The notes under the pieces are model-generated. The model had not been told where the DNA came from. It did not search any database and was given only the letters and a program-made list of their open reading frames with translations. Shown piece after piece: positions 1 to 5,893 of a stretch of 5,893 nucleotides of DNA. The translations under genes and the position numbers were made by a program. Origin of the DNA: a bacterium (GTDB lineage: Bacteria; Krumholzibacteriota; Krumholzibacteriia; WVZY01). Location of the stretch: the NCBI GenBank assembly GCA_027296025.1, contig JAPUJU010000110.1, positions 1 through 5,893 on the forward strand, given 5' to 3'. How positions within the stretch are numbered: the stretch's first letter is position 1; every line of letters begins with the position of its first letter.

Positions 1-2242
1 CCGAGAAAGCGTGCTGCGTCAGGAAGTCGACGGCCTCGCGCGACTCAACCGCCGGCACCGACATGATCGGTTTCTGATCGGAGTTGTCACCCTTGTGCGG
101 GCGGGCAGTATAGGATCCGCCCACATATTTAACCGTCTTCGTCAGCGCCAGGTACTCCTGGATGAGAATCGTCTCGACCGCGGCACGCAGAGAGACATAG
201 TTGTCACCTTCGCTGACGACACGCGCCGTGAGGTCGTGATCCGAAAGGATGTCCTGACAGACACCGATTCGGTCCTCGGCCCACTTGAGCGGCTTATCGC
301 CAAGGTCCCAGATGTTGCTGTTGGGATCCATCGCACCGGCCGGATACGTGTCTTCATCTGTTCCGTAGGCGTGTTTCTTGAGATTCGCCTCGGAGGCAAT
401 CTCCAGGAGCTCTTTGCGCTCGCCCTCCGCGCTCTTGTCACCCCGGAACTCCGTGTAACCGTAGGTGACCGCCCACTGGTCGTACGTTCCAACCGACGGC
501 GTATAGTAGTATCCCTGATCGCCGCGATCGCGTGAGATGTTCGGCGACGGGTAGTCCATCACGGAACCGGTCAAACCGATCTCGCTGATTGTGTACCTGT
601 CGTTCAGCTTTTCGTACGGAGTGGAAATACTGCTTTTGAAGTTGTGGCGAAGACCGATCGTATGACCGACTTCGTGGGCAGTTACGAACCGGATCGCTTC
701 ACCGACATACTCGTCGGGAACCTTCATCCCGGTATGGCCCTCGGTGCCGCCGTCCATCAGGACGGCCAGCGACATGAACTGGAAGTTCGCGGAGAAGCCG
801 TGGCCGATGCCACAGGTACCGAAACGGTTCATGAGAAGCTGCTGCAGGTCATACCATTCCTTGTTGTCCTCCGGGCTCTTCTGCCAGTTGAGCATCGGGT
901 CATTCTGGAAGAACGCTTCCGGACCTGCGTAACGCCGATAGGCACGACGGAAGCTCGCGATCATGTTCTGTTCCATCAGAATGTCGGCGTCGATGATCTC
1001 ACCGGTGCGCGGGTCGACGCGTGACGGCCCGATTGCGCCGAAGGACGGCTCGTCGGAAACGATCCATCGGATCGTATGGTAGCGGGCGTCTTCAGCGTCG
1101 AAGTCCTCAACATCATCCGGATCACCGGCAACAATGGCTTCCCTGAAGCCTGCTGCCTCAAAAGCCTTCTGCCAGAGTTCGATGCCTTCTCTTACCCACT
1201 TTCTGTACTTCTTAGGAATTGTCGGATCGATATAGAAAACGATGGGCTCTTTCGGCTTCGACAGCTCGGCACTCGGATCCTCTTTCTCGAGTCGCCAGCG
1301 GTTGATGTAGTGCACGAAAAAGTTGTCGTTCGAATCGCGTGAGAAGTCTTTATGCGGTGTTCCAAAATAACCAACGCGGTCATCCATGTAGCGCGGCTTC
1401 ATGGGTTCTTCCGGAAGTTTGTGAATGCTGTAATGGACGCCGAGCGTGATGTAGCGAGAGTCCGGAACCTGCGGAAGGTGAAGTCCACGGCGGTCGCCGG
1501 GTGAGTACGTAAGCATCACCTCGATTTCCACATTCTCGGGGAAGGTTTTGACGCGCTTGAAATAACCCTTTTTCTTGTCCATCTGGACGGGCTTCTTTAA
1601 CACGATCTGCAGCCAGAACGCCATATCACCGATGTCGGACACAAACACGGGGTTCATCTTGACGAGCAGGAGGCTGTCCTTCTCGCTCGCGATCTTCAGG
1701 TTGAAGAGAATCGAGTTGCCGAAGGAAAGATCGATCGAGTTCTCGAGCGCCTCGTCGTCCGTAGCGCGAAAGCGCGTGTTCAGCATTCGCATCTGAACGT
1801 GATCCTCGACGCGGTGAAAATCGAACATGATCGACGGCGCGATCGGAAGGCCGCCGATGACAAAGCGGGCGCCGATACCCTTCGACAAGCTCATAAAGAC
1901 CACGTACGGCTTATCGAGCTGGTTTTCCTTGATCACGAACATGACGTCTTCGCGCTTCGTGTACAGGTCGAAGAGGCCCTCATGCTTTTCGGCGTCTTTC
2001 GTAACCTCTTTCCAGGGCTTATACTTATCCTTATCCTTGTCCTTGTCTTTCGAGGGTTTGGATGCTTTGTCTCTTGAGCCCGGCCGGTAAGAGTGGTCCT
2101 TCCGGGCCTTCTTTTCCTCGTCTCCCCAGCTGTCGACAGCCGTCGCGTCATCGACGGTATCCGGGGCTGGCGCGGCAGTGGCGAGACCGGTGACGAACGC
2201 CAGGGCCAGCATCATGCCGACCAATACCGATAGCTTGCGCAT
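1..2242 (-). CDS. Secreted zinc-dependent metalloprotease (DUF5117/DUF4953 family), C-terminus outside window
   Basis: This frame starts at 2242 and stays open for 747 codons to the left edge, so the stop and C-terminus are missing. Residues 1 to about 24 form a Sec signal peptide: MRK, a hydrophobic stretch rich in Leu, Val, Met and Ala, then ATAAPA. There is no lipobox cysteine, so export to the periplasm or outside is expected. A charged linker follows, with an alternating Lys-Asp run at residues 65-73. Roughly residues 85-290 resemble DUF5117. The segment with IDPTIPKK (from I338) and the WQKAFEAAGF stretch (W357) is typical of the family. The catalytic part resembles DUF4953 and holds HEVGHTIGLRH at 523-533, a metzincin-type HExxHxxGxxH motif: zinc ligands H523, H527 and H533, general base E524. 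A likely Met-turn (SVMDYP, M562) follows. The start is supported by AGGAGG ten bases upstream and by the signal peptide. It is divergent from the DPP4-like peptidase gene, which suggests a shared role in protein breakdown. The substrate is unknown. Family assignment is confident from motifs; domain limits are approximate. Confidence 0.93.
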   Translation of the reverse strand, partial: MRKLSVLVGMMLALAFVTGLATAAPAPDTVDDATAVDSWGDEEKKARKDHSYRPGSRDKASKPSKDKDKDKDKYKPWKEVTKDAEKHEGLFDLYTKREDVMFVIKENQLDKPYVVFMSLSKGIGARFVIGGLPIAPSIMFDFHRVEDHVQMRMLNTRFRATDDEALENSIDLSFGNSILFNLKIASEKDSLLLVKMNPVFVSDIGDMAFWLQIVLKKPVQMDKKKGYFKRVKTFPENVEIEVMLTYSPGDRRGLHLPQVPDSRYITLGVHYSIHKLPEEPMKPRYMDDRVGYFGTPHKDFSRDSNDNFFVHYINRWRLEKEDPSAELSKPKEPIVFYIDPTIPKKYRKWVREGIELWQKAFEAAGFREAIVAGDPDDVEDFDAEDARYHTIRWIVSDEPSFGAIGPSRVDPRTGEIIDADILMEQNMIASFRRAYRRYAGPEAFFQNDPMLNWQKSPEDNKEWYDLQQLLMNRFGTCGIGHGFSANFQFMSLAVLMDGGTEGHTGMKVPDEYVGEAIRFVTAHEVGHTIGLRHNFKSSISTPYEKLNDRYTISEIGLTGSVMDYPSPNISRDRGDQGYYYTPSVGTYDQWAVTYGYTEFRGDKSAEGERKELLEIASEANLKKHAYGTDEDTYPAGAMDPNSNIWDLGDKPLKWAEDRIGVCQDILSDHDLTARVVSEGDNYVSLRAAVETILIQEYLALTKTVKYVGGSYTARPHKGDNSDQKPIMSVPAVESREAVDFLTQHAFS
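2025..2048 (-). repeat. Four tandem hexamers encoding a Lys-Asp repeat in the metalloprotease linker
   Basis: On the plus strand the units read TTATCC, TTATCC, TTGTCC, TTGTCT. On the coding (minus) strand they give alternating AAG/AAA and GAT/GAC codons, that is KDKDKDKDK at residues 65-73. The run sits between the signal peptide and the first folded domain, so it is probably a flexible, highly charged linker. Because the unit is six bases, gain or loss of units keeps the frame. The two codon variants per position show it is not a perfect recent expansion. Confidence 0.75.
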
Positions 2243-2252
2243 ACCTACGACA

Positions 2253-2258
2253 CCTCCT
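2253..2258 (-). promoter_or_regulatory. Ribosome binding site of the metalloprotease gene
   Basis: On the minus strand AGGAGG lies ten bases upstream of the ATG at 2242. It is a full Shine-Dalgarno match and fixes this start, which also gives a well-formed signal peptide. Confidence 0.85.
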
Positions 2259-2327
2259 GAAATGTTGGTTGGTATGAAATGGAACATACGTCTATACGGA
2301 AAATGGCTTCCCTCAGTTCCCCTAAAT

Positions 2328-2341
2328 CGTACAGAAGTACG
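2328..2341. repeat. Inverted repeat CGTAC-AGAA-GTACG, possible operator
   Basis: Perfect five-base arms surround a four-base spacer. Just outside there is one mismatched pair, then two further complementary A/T pairs. It lies about 86 bases upstream of the metalloprotease start. Symmetry of this size could be a binding site for a dimeric regulator, but arms of five bases also occur by chance, and no matching regulator gene is visible. Confidence 0.3.
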
Positions 2342-2404
2342 TTTCTACGGGGCGTTCTTCCGGGCAGCTCTTCGTGTCAGGCGGATAGATCCAGGTTCGA
2401 GGCC

Positions 2405-2419
2405 AATAAGTCGCTTATT
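2405..2419. repeat. Inverted repeat AATAAG-TCG-CTTATT, possible operator
   Basis: Six-base perfect arms flank a three-base centre near the middle of the divergent region. The arms are AT-rich and the element is compact, more like a protein-binding palindrome than a terminator, since there is no strong GC stem. Its position between two divergent genes would suit a shared regulator. Function is inferred from symmetry and position only. Confidence 0.35.
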
Positions 2420-2595
2420 AATGTGGGCATAAACAAGGTGCGGGGACTGCTCCGCGACACCGGGGGACCCATCTCAATCACCCCATTGTGACCGTTTTTC
2501 GAACCTTTTTCAAGCGAAAATCCGCTGCTCGCCGGTGGGCGCGCAGGCAAGACGGAGGACCGGAGCCCGGCCGTGCGTGGCAGCGAATCGGCGTA

Positions 2596-2604
2596 TGGTA
2601 CACT
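2596..2604 (+). promoter_or_regulatory. Weak candidate extended -10 promoter element for the DPP4-like gene
   Basis: TGGTACACT resembles an extended -10 element (TGnTATAAT, with two mismatches in the hexamer). No good -35 hexamer is present at the usual distance, which is tolerable only for extended -10 promoters. Transcription would begin near 2611, giving a leader of about 50 bases before the ATG at 2660 and leaving out the in-frame ATG at 2573. Confidence 0.25.
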
Positions 2605-2643
2605 CGGCACCTCAGATTTTCCTCGATATCCAACAAATCCACC

Positions 2644-2649
2644 GGGAGG
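2644..2649 (+). promoter_or_regulatory. Ribosome binding site that sets the DPP4-like peptidase start
   Basis: GGGAGG lies ten bases before the ATG at 2660. It supports this start over the in-frame ATG at 2573, which would place 29 polar residues ahead of the signal peptide. Confidence 0.8.
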
Positions 2650-2659
2650 AACGTTCTCG

Positions 2660-4963
2660 ATGAAATCGCTCATGTATCGGGCCCGGCGTGCCCTCGTGAT
2701 CAGCGCCTTGATGGCGGGCCCTCTCGTCGGCCCGGCCGGTGGGGCGCAGGCTGAAACGCCGTCGCCTGGGCCTTCGAATCCAAAAATGCTGACGATCGAG
2801 CGGATCTACGCCGACCCGCCGCTCACCGGAACGGCCCCGACAGGCATTCGTTGGCTCCCGGACAGCAAGGGCGTTTCGTTCATGATCGAGGAGAGCTCGG
2901 TCGATGACACGGTGAACGTTTTCATCATCGCGTCGGTCCCGTCTGGAAAGCGCCGAACGGTCTGCCGGATCGATGACATCCCGGTGCCCGACGACCTGCA
3001 GAAGAAAGACGACGACGTCTTCTCGATCGGCGGCTACGAATGGAATGCGGATGCTTCGAAGATTGCTTTCACGTTCCAGGGCGACATCTTCACGCTGGAT
3101 TCAGAGTCGGGAGAGGTAACCCGGCATACCACGACCAAAGACGACGAGGTCAACGTCGAGTTCTCGCCCGACGGGAAATGGATTTCATTCAACCGCGACA
3201 ATGACATGTGGATGATCGACGCGGCCACCGGAGATGAGATCCAATTGACGACAACCGGTTCCGACAGTCTTCTCAACGGCATCCTCGACTGGGTGTACAT
3301 GGAAGAGTTATTCACGAGGGGAGATGTCAGGGCACACTGGTGGTCACCGGACGCCTCCGCCATCGCCTATCTGCAAATTGACGAGAGCCCCGTGAAAGAA
3401 TTTCCGCTGGTGAACTTCATACCCGCCTACAACAAGATGAAGATGCAGCACTATCCGAAAGCCGGCTCCCCGAATCCGATCGTGCGTGTGGGCGTTTACG
3501 ACGTGGAAAGGCGCGAGTCCAGGTGGATGGATATCGATACGGAAGACGATTCGTACATCGCCCGGCTCTACTGGTTGGGAGATAGCAAGCATCTTGCAAT
3601 TGAAAAAACAAATCGCGACCAGAATGACCTGAAGGTTTTGTTTGCCGATGCGGCCACGGGAGAACTCCGTGAAGTAATTCATGAAACCCGCCCGAGTTGG
3701 ATCAACATCACCTATATGCGGCATTACTACGAGAGCAAAAATCGGTTCATCTGGAACTCAGAGCGCGACGGCTTCTCACACCTTTACCTTTACGACAACG
3801 ACGGTTCGATGAAGCAGCAGCTGACGAGCGGCGAATGGATGGTGACCTCCCTGGATGCCGTCGATGAGCGCCGCGGCCACGTGTACTTTACCGGTATGAA
3901 AACGTCGATCCTGGAGCGGCACATTTACCGGGTCGATGAGAAGGGACGCCAGATTCGGCAACTTTCGAAAGGCGCCGGCACGCACCGGGCCACATTTTCG
4001 CCGGACACGCGTTACTACATCGATAGGTTCTCGGACATCGATACGCCACGGCGCATCACGGTTCACAAGTCCGAGGGCAGCAAGGCTTTCACGATCGATG
4101 ATGGCAGACACGACGAACTCGCGGCCTACAGCCTGCCGACACCCGAGTTCTTCCGATTCACTTCGAAAGGCGGGCTCGAGTTTCAGTGCTCGATGATCAA
4201 ACCGCCGAACTTCGATGGATCCAAAAAGTATCCGGTGCTCGTCTACACGTATGGCGGCCCCCACGTTCAGGTGGTGCGCAATCGATGGGGTGGCACGCGC
4301 TACCTGTGGCACGCCTACATGGCGACGCGCGGCTATATTATTTTCAGCATGGACAACCGCGGCTCCTTCGGCCGGGGCACCGAGTGGGAGGACCCGATAC
4401 ACAAACGCATGGGGCACGTGGAGCTCGACGATCAGATCGCCGGTGTCGCCTATCTGAAGTCGCTCGCGTACGTCGACCCGTCGCGCATCGGCATCTGGGG
4501 ATGGAGCTATGGTGGATACATGACGTGCATGGCGATGTTCAAGAGTCCGGGTGTCTACCGATGCGGCGCTTCGGTATCGCCCGTCTCCGACTGGCGGTTT
4601 TATGATACGGTGTATACCGAGCGTTACATGAAGCACCCCGATGCAAACAAGGACGGGTACGACGCGTCGTCACCGATCAAATTCGTGGACGGCTTGCAGG
4701 CGCCGTTTCTTCTGATGCACGGTATCGCGGACAACAACGTTCACGTCGCAAACTCAATCGTGCTCGCGAGGGAACTCATTCGCGCGGGCAAGGATTTCGA
4801 ATTCATGCTCTACCCCCGCAAATTCCACGGGATCACCGGCCAGAACTCGCGCGTCCACCTCTACCGGCGTTTGACACGGTTCTTCGATGAAAACCTGGGG
4901 ACCGCCGGTCCGCACGAAGAAGCATCGGGGAAGGTGTCCGCGGGAGGCCCGCAGGCCAGATGA
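2660..4963 (+). CDS. Exported dipeptidyl-peptidase IV-type serine peptidase (S9 family, S9B-like)
   Basis: Enzymes of this family cut dipeptides with Pro or Ala in second position from peptide N-termini. The 767-residue product starts with a Sec signal peptide (MKSLMYRARR, a hydrophobic core, likely cleavage after AQA at residue 31), so it should act in the periplasm or outside. A DPPIV_N-type beta-propeller covers about residues 120-465. It contains DWVYMEEL at 210-217, whose E215 and E216 match the Glu pair that binds the substrate N-terminus in DPP4. The alpha/beta-hydrolase domain covers about 545-750. The nucleophile is S616 in GWSYGG, with D691 in HGIADNNVH and H723 in RKFHGI. Y531 in TYGGPH matches the oxyanion-hole Tyr. 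Y648 and Y652 in YDTVYTERYM match S1-pocket tyrosines, and N693 the substrate-binding Asn. All key residues are present, so the enzyme is probably active. Length is normal for the family. It heads a run of three overlapping genes and is divergent from the metalloprotease. The exact specificity within S9 is inferred. Confidence 0.95.
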   Translation: MKSLMYRARRALVISALMAGPLVGPAGGAQAETPSPGPSNPKMLTIERIYADPPLTGTAPTGIRWLPDSKGVSFMIEESSVDDTVNVFIIASVPSGKRRTVCRIDDIPVPDDLQKKDDDVFSIGGYEWNADASKIAFTFQGDIFTLDSESGEVTRHTTTKDDEVNVEFSPDGKWISFNRDNDMWMIDAATGDEIQLTTTGSDSLLNGILDWVYMEELFTRGDVRAHWWSPDASAIAYLQIDESPVKEFPLVNFIPAYNKMKMQHYPKAGSPNPIVRVGVYDVERRESRWMDIDTEDDSYIARLYWLGDSKHLAIEKTNRDQNDLKVLFADAATGELREVIHETRPSWINITYMRHYYESKNRFIWNSERDGFSHLYLYDNDGSMKQQLTSGEWMVTSLDAVDERRGHVYFTGMKTSILERHIYRVDEKGRQIRQLSKGAGTHRATFSPDTRYYIDRFSDIDTPRRITVHKSEGSKAFTIDDGRHDELAAYSLPTPEFFRFTSKGGLEFQCSMIKPPNFDGSKKYPVLVYTYGGPHVQVVRNRWGGTRYLWHAYMATRGYIIFSMDNRGSFGRGTEWEDPIHKRMGHVELDDQIAGVAYLKSLAYVDPSRIGIWGWSYGGYMTCMAMFKSPGVYRCGASVSPVSDWRFYDTVYTERYMKHPDANKDGYDASSPIKFVDGLQAPFLLMHGIADNNVHVANSIVLARELIRAGKDFEFMLYPRKFHGITGQNSRVHLYRRLTRFFDENLGTAGPHEEASGKVSAGGPQAR

Positions 4964-5553
4964 CCGAGCGGTTTGCCCTGTCGAAACTCGTTTTCCGATC
5001 CGTATCGGCGAGCCGCTGGAACGATCTTGAAACACTGTTCGGCGAACGGGGCGGGTGCGGCGGATGCTGGTGCATGGCGTGGAGAATGCGGACGAAGGAT
5101 TGGGTGGCCGGCAAAGGAAAAAAGAACAAAAGCGCGCTGCGGCGAATGGTCAAATCGGGAAAGCGGCCCGGTATTCTCGCGTACTTCCGTCGCGATCCGA
5201 TTGCGTGGTGCTCGATTGCTCCCCGCAGCGAGTACTCAATGCTGGAACGTTCACGCGTGTTGAAACCGGTCGACGACCGGGCCGTCTGGTCGATCTCGTG
5301 TCTGTTCATACGGCGTGACTACCGCCGCAAGGGGGTTTCAGCGAGACTGATTCGCGCTGCCGCCGATTTCGCGGGCCGGCGTGGGGCAAGAATCGTCGAG
5401 GGTTATCCCGTCGTATCGACCATGGCGAAAACGCCGGACCCGTTCATATGGACCGGGGTCCCGTCGGCGTTCAAACGCGCCGGTTTCAAAGAGGTCGCCC
5501 GGAGATCGAAAACAAGACCCATCATGAGATACACAACCCGTCGGAGATCCTGA
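4960..5553 (+). CDS. GNAT-family N-acetyltransferase with N-terminal CxxCxC motif
   Basis: GNAT enzymes move an acetyl group from acetyl-CoA to an amine; the substrate here cannot be told. The 197-residue product has no signal peptide and should be cytoplasmic. The acetyl-CoA motif A is seen as a beta strand (SCLFIRR) followed by RRKGVS at 122-127, which fits the (Q/R)xxGx(G/A) loop with Ser at the last position, then an Ala-rich helix. VEGYPV (146-151) and a C-terminal GVPSAFKRAGF segment are, as I recall, typical of one GNAT subgroup. Near the N-terminus CGGCWCMAWR (33-42) brings three cysteines close together; its role is unknown to me. The protein is notably rich in Arg and Lys. The start overlaps the upstream stop as ATGA, with GGGAGG twelve bases before, so translation is probably coupled to the peptidase. 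Fold assignment is good; function is open. Confidence 0.88.
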   Translation: MTERFALSKLVFRSVSASRWNDLETLFGERGGCGGCWCMAWRMRTKDWVAGKGKKNKSALRRMVKSGKRPGILAYFRRDPIAWCSIAPRSEYSMLERSRVLKPVDDRAVWSISCLFIRRDYRRKGVSARLIRAAADFAGRRGARIVEGYPVVSTMAKTPDPFIWTGVPSAFKRAGFKEVARRSKTRPIMRYTTRRRS

Positions 5554-5893
5554 TGAGATCGCGTGAGGAAGCTCTTCGCGACCGCAACGCCCCAATGGAA
5601 ATGACACCGGATGTTTTCCGTGAGCTGGGGCACCGCCTCGTCGACGATATCGCCGAATTCATGGCGTCGATCCCGAAACGACCCGTGAACTACGACGAAG
5701 CGCCGAGCCAGATCCGCGCGCTGCTGCCCAAGGGGTCGATCCCGAACGAGGGAACCGCCCCCGACGAACTCATGCGCGAGGTCGCCCCGCTCTTGTTCGA
5801 TCATTCGCTCCTGAACGGGCATCCGCGCTTTCTGGCATATATTACGTCTTCGCCCGCCCCGATCGGCGTTCTTGCGGACATGCTCTCGGCATC
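5553..5893 (+). CDS. PLP-dependent group II amino-acid decarboxylase, N-terminal part only
   Basis: Group II decarboxylases (aromatic-amino-acid, glutamate, aspartate and related types) use pyridoxal phosphate to remove CO2 from amino acids and yield amines. Only the first 113 residues are in the window; relatives have roughly 450-500. The segment MTPDVFRELGHRLVDDIAEF (17-36) matches the usual N-terminal helix of the family. NGHPRFLAYITSSPAPIG (88-105) matches the conserved stretch before the cofactor domain. The PLP-binding lysine and the residues that decide substrate lie beyond the right edge, so specificity cannot be named. The ATG at 5553 overlaps the acetyltransferase stop as TGATG, and GGAG lies six bases upstream. 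An in-frame ATG at 5595 would also start near the family's usual N-terminus, but it has a poorer ribosome site. No signal peptide is visible, so it is expected to be cytoplasmic. Confidence 0.9.
   Translation, partial: MRSREEALRDRNAPMEMTPDVFRELGHRLVDDIAEFMASIPKRPVNYDEAPSQIRALLPKGSIPNEGTAPDELMREVAPLLFDHSLLNGHPRFLAYITSSPAPIGVLADMLSA

Larger units (their letters stand above)
2243..2659. other. Divergent intergenic control region (417 bases, no credible gene)
   Basis: This region separates the start codons of two genes transcribed away from each other, so it must carry promoters in both directions. Short open frames cross it, but none has a convincing ribosome site or recognisable protein. Its left half (about 2260-2440) is visibly AT-richer than the flanking genes, as expected for promoter DNA. 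Two short inverted repeats lie at 2328-2341 and 2405-2419. A third possible hairpin, GCGGGG-ACTG-CTCCGC at 2440-2455, lacks a T run and so is not a convincing terminator. On the minus strand TATAGA at 2291-2296 is a weak -10 candidate for the metalloprotease gene, without a clear -35 box. No known riboswitch or operator was recognised. Confidence 0.7.

Noticed and set aside
11..535. Plus-strand open frame of 174 codons
   Set aside because: It lies wholly opposite the metalloprotease coding frame, which holds the conserved zinc motif and Met-turn in a continuous 747-codon frame. Its protein resembles no family and it has no good ribosome site.
644..1024. Plus-strand open frame of 126 codons
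   Set aside because: It is antisense to the catalytic domain of the metalloprotease. Its low-complexity, unrecognisable translation is typical of a shadow frame.
2440..2455. GC-rich hairpin GCGGGG-ACTG-CTCCGC as a terminator
   Set aside because: The stem is only six pairs with one G-T pair, no T run follows on either strand, and no gene ends nearby.
2178..2491. Short plus-strand frames of 70-84 codons in the divergent region
   Set aside because: They partly overlap the metalloprotease signal peptide, lack clear ribosome sites, and have compositions with no recognisable fold.
3776..4636. Minus-strand open frame of 286 codons
   Set aside because: It is entirely antisense to the DPP4-like peptidase, including its catalytic serine region. 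Long antisense frames arise readily in GC-rich genes with few stop codons on the opposite strand, and the translation is rich in His, Arg and Val without any family motif.
4833..5309. Minus-strand open frame of 158 codons across the peptidase/acetyltransferase junction
   Set aside because: It crosses two well-supported plus-strand genes that overlap by four bases, and its translation shows no recognisable domain.

Overview
The window looks like chromosomal DNA of a moderately GC-rich, Gram-negative-type bacterium. Both large peptidases carry classical Sec-type signal peptides, ribosome binding sites are strong (AGGAGG and GGGAGG), and genes are packed with stop/start overlaps. The protein set is a DUF5117/DUF4953 zinc metalloprotease, a DPP4-like S9 peptidase, a GNAT acetyltransferase and a group II PLP decarboxylase. 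Such a set is common in Gemmatimonadota, Acidobacteriota, Bacteroidota-related and candidate FCB-type lineages often known only from metagenomes. That placement is inference and I cannot fix the phylum. I see no tRNA, rRNA, CRISPR array, insertion sequence, phage gene or integration site.

Layout. From 2242 down to the left edge, on the minus strand, lies one uninterrupted reading frame of 747 codons. It encodes a secreted metzincin-like zinc protease (HExxHxxGxxH plus Met-turn) whose C-terminus is outside the window. From 2243 to 2659 there is a divergent intergenic region with no credible gene. It must hold the promoters in both directions and contains a few short inverted repeats. From 2660 rightwards on the plus strand are three tightly coupled genes. 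The first is an exported dipeptidyl-peptidase IV-type serine peptidase of 767 residues. The second is a GNAT-family acetyltransferase of 197 residues that starts within the peptidase stop codon (ATGA overlap). The third is the N-terminal 113 residues of a PLP-dependent group II amino-acid decarboxylase that starts at a TGATG overlap and runs off the right edge.

How they may work together. The two divergent exported peptidases suggest extracytoplasmic protein and peptide breakdown: an endopeptidase-like metalloprotease, and an exopeptidase that removes X-Pro or X-Ala dipeptides. The acetyltransferase and decarboxylase are cytoplasmic and could act on the resulting amino acids or amines, but this link rests only on gene order and translational coupling.

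Nothing here is clearly a new defence, mobile or regulatory system. The points worth a second look are the divergent control region, the cysteine motif of the GNAT protein, the acetyltransferase/decarboxylase coupling and the Lys-Asp repeat of the metalloprotease.
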